Positions 19,810-31,141 of a stretch of 64,000 nt of DNA are shown in pieces. A program made the translations under genes and the position numbers. The stretch spans positions 248,001 through 312,000 of the forward strand of contig JBOGBH010000052.1 of assembly GCA_051656125.1 (NCBI GenBank), in the 5' to 3' direction. The number at the start of each line of letters is the position of its first letter. Positions within the stretch are counted from its first letter, which is position 1. The notes below the pieces were generated by a model. The model did no database searches, was not told the DNA's origin, and saw only the letters and a program-made list of their open reading frames with translations. The stretch comes from CAMREV01 sp051656125 (GTDB taxonomy: Bacteria > Bacillota_I > Bacilli_A > Mycoplasmatales > Mycoplasmoidaceae).

Positions 19810-20838
19810 TTATTTTTTTATTGACTCCATATTTCTCTGCAAAATTATTTCATAACCTTTATCAATATTAGAAATACATAAATGAATTAAATCATGATCA
19901 GTTTTTCTATGTTCTCTCGATGATATTTTATCTGCACAAAAGACTATTTTTTCTAATAATTTTGGATTATTTCTTGGTATCGTATGATATTTAACTGCAT
20001 TTAAAATTTCATCATCATTAAATAAATATTTTTTTTCTAATATATATTTTCCTAGTGGTCCATGAATAACCTTTCAACTGGGATATGTAGTGTAATTTAG
20101 CAATTTATTTGAGGATTCAATCTGTCTTTGCATCGAAACTTCTTTAGCAATATCATGATAAAGTCCAGCACAATATGCTTTATTTTGAAAATTTTTACCA
20201 TATTTATTTGCAATTTTTTTTGAAATATTTGCAACTTCAATACTATGATTTAATCTAGATTGTGACATACCTTCTTTTTCTAATCTATAAATTCCATATA
20301 TTGAGTTTTGATTTATATAGTTCAGAACTTCTTGATTAATCATTTCAATATTTGGCATTAAAATTAATTCTGAAGATGATGTATCTATTTTAGGTTCTTC
20401 AATAAAAATTATTCCATTTTTTTTAGTTACTAAATGATTCTTTCTTTCATAACAAATAATTTTACAATTTGCTTCTATATAATCATAGTTTTTTCAATTA
20501 TAAAAATTATTAAATTGATCTGATCCAACTAATAAAAATATTTCACTATTAGGAAAATTTTTTTTAAAATACTCTATATTTTTGTAAGTATATGAAATTT
20601 CCTCATTTTCTTTTTCTATTTCCGATACAGAAAAAAAAGGACAATTACTAATAGCAATATTGATCATTTCTTTTCTTTGTTCTCATGTAGCTTTATGTGT
20701 TTTTTTATCGGGTGAAATATATGACATTACAAAGTATAAATGATCGGCATTTACTTTCTTAAATGCTTCCAAGGCAGCTTTAATATGCCCATTATGAATT
20801 GGATCAAATGATCCACCGAATAAAATTATTTTTTTCAT
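19810..20838 (-). CDS. nadD: NadD-YqeK fusion: nicotinate-nucleotide adenylyltransferase plus HD hydrolase
   Basis: A 342-residue two-domain protein. Residues 1-155 or so are an NMN/NaMN adenylyltransferase with the signature GGSFDPIHNGH at 8-18, for NAD synthesis. Residues 165-342 are a YqeK-like HD domain with His198 and the His228-Asp229 pair in LYHDIAKE. YqeK proteins hydrolyse diadenosine tetraphosphate (family knowledge). In Bacillus the two are adjacent genes; fusion is a known mollicute arrangement. It starts 2 bases after the yqeH stop and ends 1 base before mtnN. Confidence 0.93.
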
Positions 20839-20840
20839 AT

Positions 20841-21905
20841 TTATATTATAGATTTTTCTGTAATAGAGTAACCAATTTCTTTAGGACTAAAAATTGTTAT
20901 ACTTTCAACTCCTTTTAAAACTATTAAGGATGCCCCAGAGGCAAAAATAGAGTATTTTTTTTTGGGATCGAGTTTTATTTTATTCTCAATAAATTGAAAT
21001 TCATTGGTATATCTAATATGTTCGTTTTTTTGAATATAATTTTTTATCTTATCTTTGTTTACTTTATTCACTTTTAAAAAAGAGCTTTTATAAAAAACTA
21101 ATGAACTGTTTTCTTCTCCTATTTCATCTATTGAAATACAAAATAAATTTTCAATAAAGAATATTTGATTATTTTTTTTAATATGAAATTGAGTAGCACT
21201 AAATTCACTTTTAAATGTTTTTAAAATATCTTTGCTATCTAAAAAATTAAAAACAGATTTCTCGTTTGGATAACCTGGTGTATCAATCAATTGACACTTA
21301 TTCATTTTTATTTTTATCAAATTTAATGTAGTATTTTTTATTGGACTTGTAACTAGTTTGGCATCAATTTTAGATATTGATAATAAAGCATTAATCAGTG
21401 AAGATTTTCCAACATTAGTTTTACCAATAAAGTATGCTTTATGTTTTTCTTTAGAAGCTTCTTCAATGTATCTAATTATTTTTCATAAATTGGTTTTTTC
21501 AAACGCATCATATAATATTATATCAATAGGATAAATCCCTTTTTCATTTAGAAGATCATAAATATTTTGCACAGTTAATTTTTCTTGAAATTTCTTAGGT
21601 AAGCATTTTCTTTTATTTACAACAACTAAAACATTTGAGTTTAATTCAAATTCACTTAATATAGAATTTTTAATATCAAAAAGGTCAAGAATCATTATTA
21701 TTAAATTATCTTCAAAATCTATTTTATTTAATGTTTCTTTAATATTTTCATCTGTTTCAATTTTTATATTTTCGCCATAGTTCTTTAATTTAAAACATCT
21801 TACACAATATTTGAAATCATCATCAAATTTGCTTACATAGCTAATTGAATTTTTGTCCGATGATAAATAATTTCCACATCCAATACATTTTCTATTGTAG
21901 TTCAT
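20841..21905 (-). CDS. yqeH: Ribosome-biogenesis GTPase YqeH
   Basis: A 354-residue circularly permuted GTPase for 30S assembly. An N-terminal zinc finger has CIGC and CVRC pairs. The G4-like NKRK motif comes before G1 GKTNVGKSS and G3 DTPGYP, the permuted order typical of YqeH. The C-terminal regulatory domain is conserved in shape, with ending segment FSPKEIGYSI. The start at 21905 is set by an AGGA site. The yqeH-nadD-yqeK order mirrors Bacillus. Confidence 0.93.
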
Positions 21906-21912
21906 AATTTTC

Positions 21913-24345
21913 CTATTTATTCTTGAAGAAGTCATTTGTAATAGAAACACTTAAAATATTTCTATTACTGCTTATGTTAGCATTTATATTTGTTAATCTT
22001 ATTTCTTCTTCTTGTAATTGAGAATAAGTTTTATTAGATAAAATATTCAACAATTGATTTTCTTTAATCTTAGCAATAAATATTATTTCTTCATCATCTT
22101 TTGAAATTAATCTTTTTCCTGAATTATATCTACTCGATTTAATAACTTCAGAGGCAAGAAATTTACGATAACCTTTATTTGAAAATAAGTAAATATATCT
22201 TTCCTCATTATTTATAGTTAATACAGAAGAAACAAAGTCATCTTTTTTTAATTTTATATTCTTAACTCCTGAAGATGATCTGCCTTGAGTTGGTATATCA
22301 TCCAAAAGGTATCTAATATAAAATCCTTTATTTGTAATTGAAACTATTTCATTATCTTTTTTATTTAAAAAATTACAATAAATTATTTTGTCATCATTCT
22401 TTAATTTAAAACAACTTTGTACTTTAACATTCTTTGAAATACTAATGTCATTTGTTAAAAATTTTTTGATTAATGAATTCTTAGAAGCAATTAATATCTC
22501 ATAATCGTTAATCGTTTTTGAGTCAGCAATAAAAGCAAAAACAATACTTTCGTCAATATCTAATGTACAAAAATCATTAATATGAATTCCAAGTTGCATT
22601 TTCGCAAATGTTGTTTTAATTTTATATGAAGGAATAGAAATAGATCTTCCTCTACTAGTTATAACAATTAAATGCTGTAATGTATTCAAAACAGAAGAAA
22701 AGAATATCGGAATATCTTCTTCTGAATATTTACATCCAATTAAATCTCTTGAATTTGAAATAAAATCATTAACAAATTTTATATATCCTTTTTTTGTAAT
22801 AATTATTGATCTTGTTACTACATCAACAACATCTAAATGACTAAATTCATATGATTCTATTTCATTTTCAATTTTACTTTTTCTAATGCTTGAATATATT
22901 TCCTTTTTATTATTTAAGATTTCAATTAAAAAATTATTTCTATGATTTTCATTTGTTATTATTAAATTTAAATCAATTATTTTCAATGAAATTTCATGAT
23001 GTTCTTTTCTTAGTTTTTCAATATCAATATTGGTTAAGTTATATAGCCTTAAAGAAACAATTGATTCAGCTTGATTTTCATTTACAGAAAAAAACTGAAT
23101 TATTTTGCTTTTTGCTTCTTCCTTACTAGAAGATCTTTTAACAAGATTTATTAAATCATCAATTTTTTCTAAAGCTTTTAATAAACCTTCAATTATCTCT
23201 TTTCTAATTAATAATTTCTCTAAATCAAATTTAGAACTATTAATTATTACTTTATTAGCTCAAGTAATTATTGCATCAAAAATTCCTGTTAATGTCATCA
23301 AAACAGGTTTTCTATCTTTAATAATTATTAAATTTGCATTATATGAAATTTGTAATTGCGTATTTTTAAATAAATAAGATTTTATTGCTTCAATATTTCT
23401 ATCTTTTTCAACATCTATACAGATTAATATTCCATCCTTATTTGATTCATCTCTTACTTCTTTAATTCCTGGAAGCTTGTTATTGACCCTTATTTCATCT
23501 ATTGCTCTTACTAAATTTGCTTTATTAACATCAAATGGAATTTCAGTAATTCTAAATTGAATAAATTTTGAATTTAATTCAACTTGTTCCATTTTAGATT
23601 TAATTGATATTTTACCCCTTCCAGTCTTATAAATTTCTTTTATATTTTCTTTCCCTTGAATAATACCTGCAGTTGGAAAATCTGGTCCGGGAATTATTTT
23701 TAATAAGTCATCAACACTACCATTAGGATTTCTTATTCTATATATCATTCCTTCAATAACTTCATTAGGATTATGAGGTGGAATATTGGTTGCATATCCC
23801 GCTGCAATACCAGTTGCTCCATTTATTAAAATGTTTGGAATTAAAGAAGGAAGTACTGTTGGTTCAGTTTCTGAATCATCAAAGTTTTTAATAAAACTAA
23901 CAGTATTTTTTTTAATACCTTCAAGCATTTCTTCCCCAAATTGAGAAAGTTTAGTTTCCGTATATCTCATTGCAGCCGCAGAATCTCCGTCGATTGATCC
24001 ATTATTACCATGCATTTCAACGAGTGAAATATTGTTTTTTCAAGATTGAGACATTCTAACCATTGCTTCATAAATTGAAGAATCTCCATGAGGGTGATAC
24101 TTACCAATTACTTCACCAACAGTTCTTGCTGACTTTTTAAAGCTTCCTTTATGACTAAGGCCTAATTCACCCATTGCATACAATATTCTTCTTTGGACTG
24201 GCTTTAAACCATCTCTAATATCAGGTAAGGCTCTATCTTGGATAATATATTTTGCATACTTACTAAAACTATTAGAAATAATATCATCTAATGATCTATT
24301 ATCTATATTATCTTCGCTATCTAAATTTATAAATTCATTTTTCAT
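21913..24345 (-). CDS. parC: Topoisomerase IV subunit A
   Basis: An 810-residue DNA-cleaving subunit. Conserved elements include LPDIRDGLKPVQRRILYAM and VGEVIGKYHPHGDSSIYEAMVRMSQ. The catalytic Tyr128 is in AAMRYTETKL. It is called ParC rather than GyrA because of HGNNGSIDGDSAAAMRYTE and the VGEVIGKYHPHGDSSIY variant. The C-terminal wing (roughly residues 500-810) is diverged. It starts 11 bases after parE and relaxes and decatenates DNA at segregation. Confidence 0.95.
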
Positions 24346-24356
24346 TTTTTACCTTA

Positions 24357-26252
24357 CTAATTGTCACTAAAATCGAAATCAATATTATCATTAATTCAAT
24401 CTTTTCTTAAAGAAGTGTCATCACCCATTAATATCGAAACTCTTTTTTCAGCAAGAGCTGCATCACCAATATTTACTTTTATTAATTTTCTTGTCTTAGG
24501 GTTCATTGTCGATTCTCATAATTGATCAGCATTCATTTCACCCAATCCTTTATATCTTTGAATTTCGTATGATGAAAATTTAGTCTTTATTTCATTTAAT
24601 TCCATTTCATCTCATGCGTATTCATATGCATTGTTTGATTTATTTCTTATTTTATATAAAGGTGGTAGAGCAATAAAAACATTCCCATTTTCAATCATTT
24701 TTTTCATATATCTATAAAAGAAAGTCAATATCAATATTTGAATATGTGATCCATCTGTATCAGCATCTGTCATAATTATCACTTTGCCATATTTTAACTT
24801 TTCAATTGTGAAGTCTTTTGCAATACTTGCACCTAAGCATGAAACAATTACTGATATTTCATCATTTGATAAAATTTCTTTTAAATTAGATTTTTCTACA
24901 TTTAAAACTTTCCCTTTCAAAGGTAAAATAGCTTGTGTTCTTCTATCTCTACCCATTTTTGCAGTTCCGCCAGCTGAATCACCTTCAACTAAAAATATTT
25001 CTATTTCAGATGGAGTTTTAGATTGACAAGGAGAAAGTTTTCCAGAAAGTATTCTTTCTTTTTGAGTATTTTTAATTTGTCTTACTTCTTCCCTAGCAAA
25101 TCTTGCTGCCATTCTTGCATCTCTTGAAGTTTTAATTTTTTCTAAAATTTTCAATGCTTCTTTTTTATTTTGTTCTAATCAAACAAATAATTTAGAAATA
25201 ACTATTTTTTTAACACTAACTGAAGCTTCCTGAGTAAATAATTTATTTTTAGTTTGGCCTTCATAAGAAATTAGTTTTTCTGGTATTTTTACTGATATGA
25301 TTGCAGTCATACCTTCCCTAACATCTGAACCTTCAAAATTACTATCTTTATCTTTTAAAATCTTAATTTTTCTTGAGTAATCATTAATAACTTCTAGTAA
25401 ACCTGATTTAAATCCGATTTCATGAGAGCCACCTTCAAATGTTTTAACTGAGTTTGCAAAAGAAATAATTGTTTCAGAATTATCATTTGAATATTGAAAG
25501 GCAACCTCAACATCGATTTCATTTAAACTTGAACTAAAGTAAATTACATCTGAAATTTCTTTTTTAGTTTGATTAATGAATTTTACAAACTCAATAATTC
25601 CATTTTCACTATGAAAAACTTCTTTATAATTTTTTTCAGCATCATAAAAAATTATTTCAAGACCTTTGAAAAGAAAACTTGTCTCTTTCAATCTTTCTTT
25701 AATTATTGAAGAATTAAATGTAATAGATGGAAAAATAGTACTATCAGGCAGAAAAGTTATTTTTGTTCCTCTTTTCTTTGTAGCTTCACCTTTTGTTAAA
25801 GGTAATTTTATATTTCCACCAGAAATATATTCAGATCGATAAACATTACCATTTACATATACTTCAACATTTAGTCATTTACTTAATGCGTTAACTACTG
25901 ATGATCCGACACCATGAAGTCCGCCAGCAAAATTATAAGCATAATTGTCAAATTTTCCACCAGCATGTAAACTTGTAAAAACAGTATCAACTGTAGATTT
26001 TCTTGTAGTCGAGTTTATTCCAACTGGTATCCCTCTTCCATTATCTTCAACAGTAATAGAACCATCTTTATTCATTGTGATTCAAATTTTATCTGCAAAT
26101 CCAGACATTGCTTCATCAACTGAATTATCAAGAAGTTCTCAAATTAAATGATGAAGGCCTCTGTGGTCTGTTGAACCAATATACATTCCAGGTCTTTTTC
26201 TAACAGGTTCTAAACCTTTTAAAACCTTTATGTCACTATCTTTATAGCTCAT
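24357..26252 (-). CDS. parE: Topoisomerase IV subunit B
   Basis: A 631-residue ATPase subunit. The GHKL ATP site includes ELLDNSVDEA near residues 39-48. Strap and Gly-rich lid elements are GRGIPVGIN and HAGGKFDNYAYNFAGGLHGVGSSVVNALS. The Toprim motif EGDSAGGTAKMGRDRRTQAILPLKGKVLN and the acidic DADTDGSH triad are present. It lies upstream of parC. It is divergent from plsY, with a -10 box 35 bases upstream. Confidence 0.95.
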
Positions 26253-26286
26253 GAAACCCCAAATCTAAATATGATTAATTGTTTAT

Positions 26287-26292
26287 ATTATA
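26287..26292 (-). promoter_or_regulatory. -10 box of parE-parC
   Basis: A perfect TATAAT on the minus strand lies 35 bases upstream of the parE ATG, within the 117-base region shared with plsY. No -35 box could be assigned. Confidence 0.5.
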
Positions 26293-26337
26293 ATTAAAAA
26301 ATAAATATGTTTTTAAAACATTTTTTTTAAAATTGTT

Positions 26338-26343
26338 TATAAT
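26338..26343 (+). promoter_or_regulatory. -10 box of plsY
   Basis: A perfect TATAAT lies 26 bases before the plsY ATG, which has an AAAGGGA ribosome site. It is divergent from the parE promoter. Confidence 0.5.
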
Positions 26344-26369
26344 TCTATTATGTATTTTAAAGGGACATC

Positions 26370-27185
26370 ATGGATTACTTTCTTCTTTTTTTCTTTTTTG
26401 TTTTTTTTTCAATAATAGGTTATTTGCTTGGAAGTGTTTTGCTAGGTGTGATAATAGCAAAAAGAAAAAGTGTAAACATTAGATCTATTGGGTCGGGAAA
26501 TGTTGGTTCTACAAATATTACAAGAGCATTTGGTTTGAAGATTGGATTTCTAACTTATTCTTGGGATTGTGTCAAATCTTGAATAGCAATTTTATTAGCT
26601 ACATTAATATATTCAGCTACCAAAAATGTATTTGAAGAAAAAAATACTTTCATTAATAATGGTTATATTGTGTATGTTGCTGGTTTGTTTGCTGTTGTTG
26701 GTCATTGTTTTCCATTAAATTATGTAATTGCATTATTTAAAAATAAATTTCATTTTCAATTTTGTAAGGAATTAAAAGGAGGTAAGGGAGCTGCAACTAC
26801 TTCTGGTTACTTTATGGCTCTTTCACCTTGAATATTTATTATATCATTCATTTTATTTTGAATTTTGCTTGGAATAACTAGGTATGTATCTGTTTCATCA
26901 GTAACTACTATTTTTATAGCATTTATTTTTACAACAATTCCCAATTTGAATTTTATGTATATTCTTGATTTAGGACCTGCTTTAACAATAGTTCCTATAG
27001 GTAACTCTATTGATAATTTTGTTGATCCAAAAATTAATTACCAAATGTATGAGCCCTATATTTATTCAAACATTATTTTTACATTTTTAATATTTGTTCT
27101 TGTAACATATATGCACAGAGTTAATATTGAAAAATTAATAAATGGTAAAGAATCAAGATTAGGTAATAAAAAAAATAAAAAGTAA
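26370..27185 (+). CDS. plsY: Acyl-phosphate:glycerol-3-phosphate acyltransferase PlsY
   Basis: A 271-residue integral membrane enzyme that acylates glycerol-3-phosphate in the first step of phospholipid synthesis. It carries motif 1 (IRSIGSGNVGSTN), a GHCFPLNY segment, and motif 2 (KGGKGAATTSG). Several membrane helices are visible. It is longer than Bacillus PlsY (about 190 residues) because of insertions, including a loop at about 200-230. It is monocistronic on the plus strand and ends at a bidirectional hairpin. Confidence 0.93.
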
Positions 27186-27205
27186 TTATCTTACTTTTTA
27201 TTTTT
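27171..27205. terminator. Perfect 15-bp bidirectional terminator
   Basis: The arms at 27171-27185 and 27191-27205 are perfect inverted copies with a 5-base loop. Each arm contains the TAA of one of the two convergent genes, plsY (plus) and the membrane protein (minus). Confidence 0.75.
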
Positions 27206-27700
27206 ATTTTTAATAATCATAGTTACACCAACAATTATTCCAATAGTTGCTAAAAATCATATGATTGAGGAAATAAGAAATATTATTGCATTACTATTAA
27301 TTAAGATAATATTATTAACTCTTGCAATTTCCTTATCTCTTGCCGATCCATTAGGATAGAATGGTTTAACTTGGTTATTTAAATAAGATGTGTATTCTTG
27401 GCTTAGCTGGCTTGTTCATGAAAAGTAGTCAATCTTATTTCTAATTAAATTTTGAGTAGCTTTTGGAAAACTATTTATTTCTACTTCAGTAAATGTAAAA
27501 GATTTATAAACATTGTAATTATGTAATGAATCAAAAAAACCATTTTTACTTCTTAAACCAAATTCTTCATTTAAAGAACTTTCTTCTGATGACATAACAC
27601 TAATGCTATTACCAATAGAAACAACTGCAAAAGCTATTGCTGATGCTAAATAAATTATTCCACTTAATGATATGACAATTATACTTTTTTTGTTTTTCAT
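27191..27700 (-). CDS. Two-span membrane protein, unknown function
   Basis: A 169-residue protein with one membrane segment near residues 8-30 and another near 135-160. Between them is an extracytoplasmic domain of about 100 residues. The C-terminus is Lys/Asn-rich. The ATG at 27700 is preferred over an upstream in-frame TTG because a GGGAAG site sits 10 bases before it. I do not recognise the family. It lies 47 bases downstream of an ABC exporter and may form one transcription unit with it. Confidence 0.6.
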
Positions 27701-27747
27701 TTTTTTGTAACTTCCCAATATTTATTATATTTAATTTAACTTAAAAA

Positions 27748-28584
27748 TTATATGTATTTATTAAAAAAGTTTTCAATACTTCCATATTTTTTTATTGCTT
27801 CATCTTTATAAATAGATGCAGCAACTTTACCACCTATTAAAACAATAATTCTATCTGCAATGTATTCTACCTCATCAATTTCATGAGAAACCGTTACGAT
27901 TGTCATGCCATTCTCTTTAGCAAATTCTTTCATAAATTTTTTAATTCTAAATTTAATGTTAATATCTAACCCAGCAGAAATTTCATCCATAAATACTACT
28001 TTTGGTTTATGCATAATAGCAAGTAATGCATTGATTCTTTGCATCTGCCCACCAGATAAACCTTGAGCATTTTTATTATAAAATTCATCAATTCCAAATA
28101 TCTTAATTAAAGATTCTAGTTCTTTTTTTGTTAGTTTACAATCAAAGACTGAAACATAAAAGCTTATAATCTTTTTTACAGAAAGCCCATTTGGATAAGA
28201 TGATTTTTGAAATTGAATACCAATATTTTCCATTGGTGATTTATTTCAATCAAATAAATATTCGATTTTACCACTAGTTGGTTTATTTAAACCAGCAATA
28301 CATTCAACTGTTGTTGTTTTTCCAGAACCGTTAGGTCCTACTATAGCTAAATTTTCGCCATCTCTAATTTCTATAGAAATATCATCAAGAGCTTTTTTAG
28401 CATTAGGTCCCTTACCGAAGACTTGAACTAATGAACTAACTCTAATTAAAGTTTTTGGTCCTTCAGTTAGGGGGGTTATTATGTGTTCAAAATCTCTTTT
28501 TTCACTTTTATTATAATTAGCTAAAAAATGTTCAAGTCAATTTTCACTATTTTTTTTATCGTTTTTTATCATTTCTTTTTTCAT
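27748..28584 (-). CDS. ABC transporter ATP-binding protein (ABC-2 exporter)
   Basis: A 278-residue nucleotide-binding subunit. A 45-residue charged leader precedes the ABC domain, which is unusual. Walker A is GPNGSGKT at 83-90, with Q-loop FQKSSYPNGLS. The signature is LSGGQMQR, Walker B is VVFMDEISAGLD (Ile replaces the usual Pro-Thr), and the switch His is in TVSHEIDE. It starts 3 bases after the permease stop. Substrate is unknown. Confidence 0.9.
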
Positions 28585-28587
28585 AAA

Positions 28588-29562
28588 TTACCTTGTACTT
28601 CATTTAAATGTTTTTAAAGATGTACCCATAAATACTATTGATATTACAAAAGGCATTATTAAATTTATTATTTTATCAGCCATACCAAATATTTCGATTT
28701 CTTCACCTTTAGAATTTAAAACTTTAAATGAAGAATTTACATCAAAAATTAAACTTGGTTTTAAATAACTTTGAATAATTGTGACATTGTCAATATTTTT
28801 AGATGGGTCAAAAGAAATCAGCCCATTAAATGATTCATTAATTAATCCACTAGAATACCTGAAAGGCGAGATATATGTTACATATCATATTGCATCAATT
28901 TCCTTAATCATCGCTACTGGCAGAACCATTGCTGATAAAAATTGAGATAAAATTAATACCGGAATTAATATACCTTGTAATATTAATGATGATTTTGAAA
29001 ATGATACTGCTAAAAATCCTATTGAACTACCAACTAATGAATTTAAAATTACTCCTCAAATTATGCCACCTCATTCAGCATTTGCAAAATATTCAGATAA
29101 TGATGGTGCCAATACTTTTGCAATACTACCGTCAGGTTTTGTAATAGAGCTTATTTCTTCTCCAACTGATCAATATTGTGAAAATAATGCCATACTTAGT
29201 AAAATTGTTGTAATTGTAGATATTATTATTATTAAAAAATAATAAGATATCATTGCAAATAAAAACATTCATGGCTTAATGTTTGTTACAGCAATTCTTT
29301 TTAATAGAACCGAATTTTTAAATTCAAATATTGTAAGAGGCAATACAAGTAATGATATCGTCATTGATGGCATTGCAATTAAACCACCAAGAAGCGAAGA
29401 GTATCCTAATAATAGTCCCAAGATAGCTACAAATATAATAGGAAAAAGAAAAGAAAAAAATGGGTTTATTATTGATTTAAAAAAATGATTGTTAATAAGA
29501 GAATATAATGATTTCATTGATAGCATACTGCTACTATCTAAATGTGAGAAAAATTTTTTCAT
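28588..29562 (-). CDS. ABC-2 type transporter permease
   Basis: A 324-residue membrane protein with six or so hydrophobic segments. An ABC-2 family layout is visible: the first helix near 35-65, paired helices in the middle, and a short cytoplasmic end. A sizeable extracytoplasmic loop lies between the last two helices (about residues 225-290). The start is ATG 29562 with a GGAAAG site; a TTG 18 bases upstream is possible. It pairs with the ATPase that follows to form an exporter of unknown cargo. Confidence 0.82.
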
Positions 29563-29698
29563 ATTTTTTTTACTTTCCAAATAATAATTTATCTAGTTTT
29601 TAAAAAAAGACAAAAAATTAAATATTAATTTAATATATCATATTTTTTATATAAAACCAATAAATAAGAATATTTAATTTTACATTTTTTAAAAATAA

Positions 29699-30433
29699 TT
29701 AATTTATGCTTTTAATAACTTTTTGTAAATCTTTTGTTGATTTACTTGAAATTAAATCTGTACCTTTTAACATATTTTCAATACAATTAATTAGAGATAT
29801 CAAAAATTCTTCACCACTATATGAAAAATTAAATTCAGGAAAAAAATATTCATAAAATGAATAAATTATAGTGTAGCATAATTCTATTATCGTTGGATCT
29901 TGATCAACAATATTTTCCAGTTTATTATTAACATCATTAAAGAATTCAATTGATTCTATAAATCTAATTTTCTTAAAATCCATTTCATAACTTTTCTTAG
30001 TATTATTGTTAAAAAAAGTGAATTTTATATCTAAGTCTTTATTTTTTAAATTTTCTAATATAACTATCTTTTTTAAATTAGATAATTTTGCTAGTTCCAT
30101 TTTTTTTAACAAAATATCAATGTTTTCTTTTGAAAGTTCGTCTCCAAATTTTTTGAAGAAATAAATAATATCCATTTCATTTATTTTGTCATTATCTTTT
30201 TTCAAAAAATCTTCTTTAGATATTTTGTCCAAATTTTTCTTATCATTAAGGTAATTTTTTGTAAATTTTAAGTCTAAAAGTTTTTCTTCAAATTTTTCAT
30301 AAAATTCAATTGGTATATATGGTGCTTCTAATTCATCTTCAATAATTTTAATAGCTTTATCTATATCATTAGATTTAACAATTTTTTCAATGTCTTTTAA
30401 AATTTTAGAATAAAATTTTTCTATGCTATTCAT
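29699..30433 (-). CDS. Helical cytoplasmic protein, possibly TPR-like (DUF3196-type)
   Basis: A 244-residue acidic/basic, all-helical protein with no membrane segments. The N-terminal DKAIKIIEDELEAPYIPIEFYEKFEEKL resembles the opening of TPR-like mycoplasma proteins of the DUF3196 kind, but I cannot confirm this from the sequence alone. The rest is rich in Lys, Ile, Glu and Asp and unlike anything I recognise. The start at 30433 overlaps the upstream DUF402 gene by 8 bases, so the two are translationally coupled. A gene-poor 117-base stretch lies downstream. Confidence 0.55.
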   Translation of the reverse strand: MNSIEKFYSKILKDIEKIVKSNDIDKAIKIIEDELEAPYIPIEFYEKFEEKLLDLKFTKNYLNDKKNLDKISKEDFLKKDNDKINEMDIIYFFKKFGDELSKENIDILLKKMELAKLSNLKKIVILENLKNKDLDIKFTFFNNNTKKSYEMDFKKIRFIESIEFFNDVNNKLENIVDQDPTIIELCYTIIYSFYEYFFPEFNFSYSGEEFLISLINCIENMLKGTDLISSKSTKDLQKVIKSIN

Positions 30434-30962
30434 TTCTTAACCTTCTGTCAAATTCATCTAATAAATCTTTATTGATTTTTTTAGTTAAATAATCTATGAA
30501 TTTTTTGTTAATTATCTTCGCACATTCTAGTTCAATTATTTTAGAAAGTTTATTATTATAGTTAAATTCTTTTTTATGCTGGTCAAATTCTTTTTTATCT
30601 AAAACTTTAAAATTTCCATTTTTATCTATTTTCACATCAATATCAAAATCAATGTATTTAATAGCTTCTTCTTCAATTATAAAAGGTGATGATAAATTAA
30701 TATAGTAAGAAATATTGTCGTCAACAACTGTCGCTACAACATTGAATCACTCATCTTTTATAAAAAATCAATATGAATCTTTTAGATTCTTTGAGTGAAA
30801 GTTTCTTTTAGAAAATTTTTCAGAAGTTATAATGTTAGCATTTTTTAAACATACACATAAATATTCGTCATTTTTTTCAATAATCTTCGGGAATTCTCAA
30901 GTTCTATATAATCATCCATTTTTTTTATAGCCATGAATCATTATTTTTTTACCTATTTTCAT
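30426..30962 (-). CDS. DUF402 family protein (Ntdp-type nucleoside phosphatase)
   Basis: A 178-residue protein matching DUF402/Ntdp. It has YRTWEFPKI near the N-terminus and WFFIKDEWFNVVATV in the middle. The diagnostic YYINLSSPFIIEEEAIKYIDFDIDVKI follows, then LDKKEFDQHK. Members such as the staphylococcal enzyme hydrolyse nucleoside di- and triphosphates with divalent metal (family knowledge). The acidic residues of the Ser-Pro-Phe...Asp-x-Asp region are intact, so activity is plausible. It is the first gene of a coupled pair. Confidence 0.85.
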
Positions 30963-30988
30963 ATAGTGCCTCAAAAATGATATTGTAA

Positions 30989-31015
30989 TAAAAAACCCAT
31001 TTAATGGGTTTTTTA
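30989..31015 (-). terminator. Rho-independent terminator after tRNA-His
   Basis: Perfect 12-bp arms, TAAAAAACCCAT and its complement, with a 3-base loop and a U-run. It lies 7 bases beyond the tRNA-His 3' end and is one of the few hairpins with GC pairs here. Confidence 0.85.
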
Positions 31016-31021
31016 TTTATA

Positions 31022-31099
31022 TGGGGCGATTAACGGGACTCGAACCCGCGAGTGCCTGAGTCACAGTCAGGTGCGTTAACCAACTTCGCCATAACCGCC
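31022..31099 (-). tRNA. trnH: tRNA-His (GTG)
   Basis: A cloverleaf on the minus strand. G-1 is encoded and opposes C73, the identity pair of bacterial tRNA-His. Acceptor strands are GCGGTTA/TAATCGC, and the anticodon stem CCTGA/TCAGG surrounds loop CTGTGAC. The T-loop is TTCGAGT, and CCA is encoded at 31022-31024. It lies 42 bases downstream of dinB. Confidence 0.97.
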
Positions 31100-31141
31100 A
31101 TATACATAATCTATTATACAATTATTATATAAAAGATAAAA

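Noticed and set aside
21913..26252. Possible gyrA/gyrB instead of parC/parE
   Set aside because: The variant motifs around the active Tyr (HGNNGSIDGDSAAAMRYTE) and the adjacent parE fit topoisomerase IV better than gyrase.
27701..27718. Upstream in-frame TTG as start of the membrane-protein gene
   Set aside because: ATG 27700 has a GGGAAG site at correct spacing; the TTG has none.
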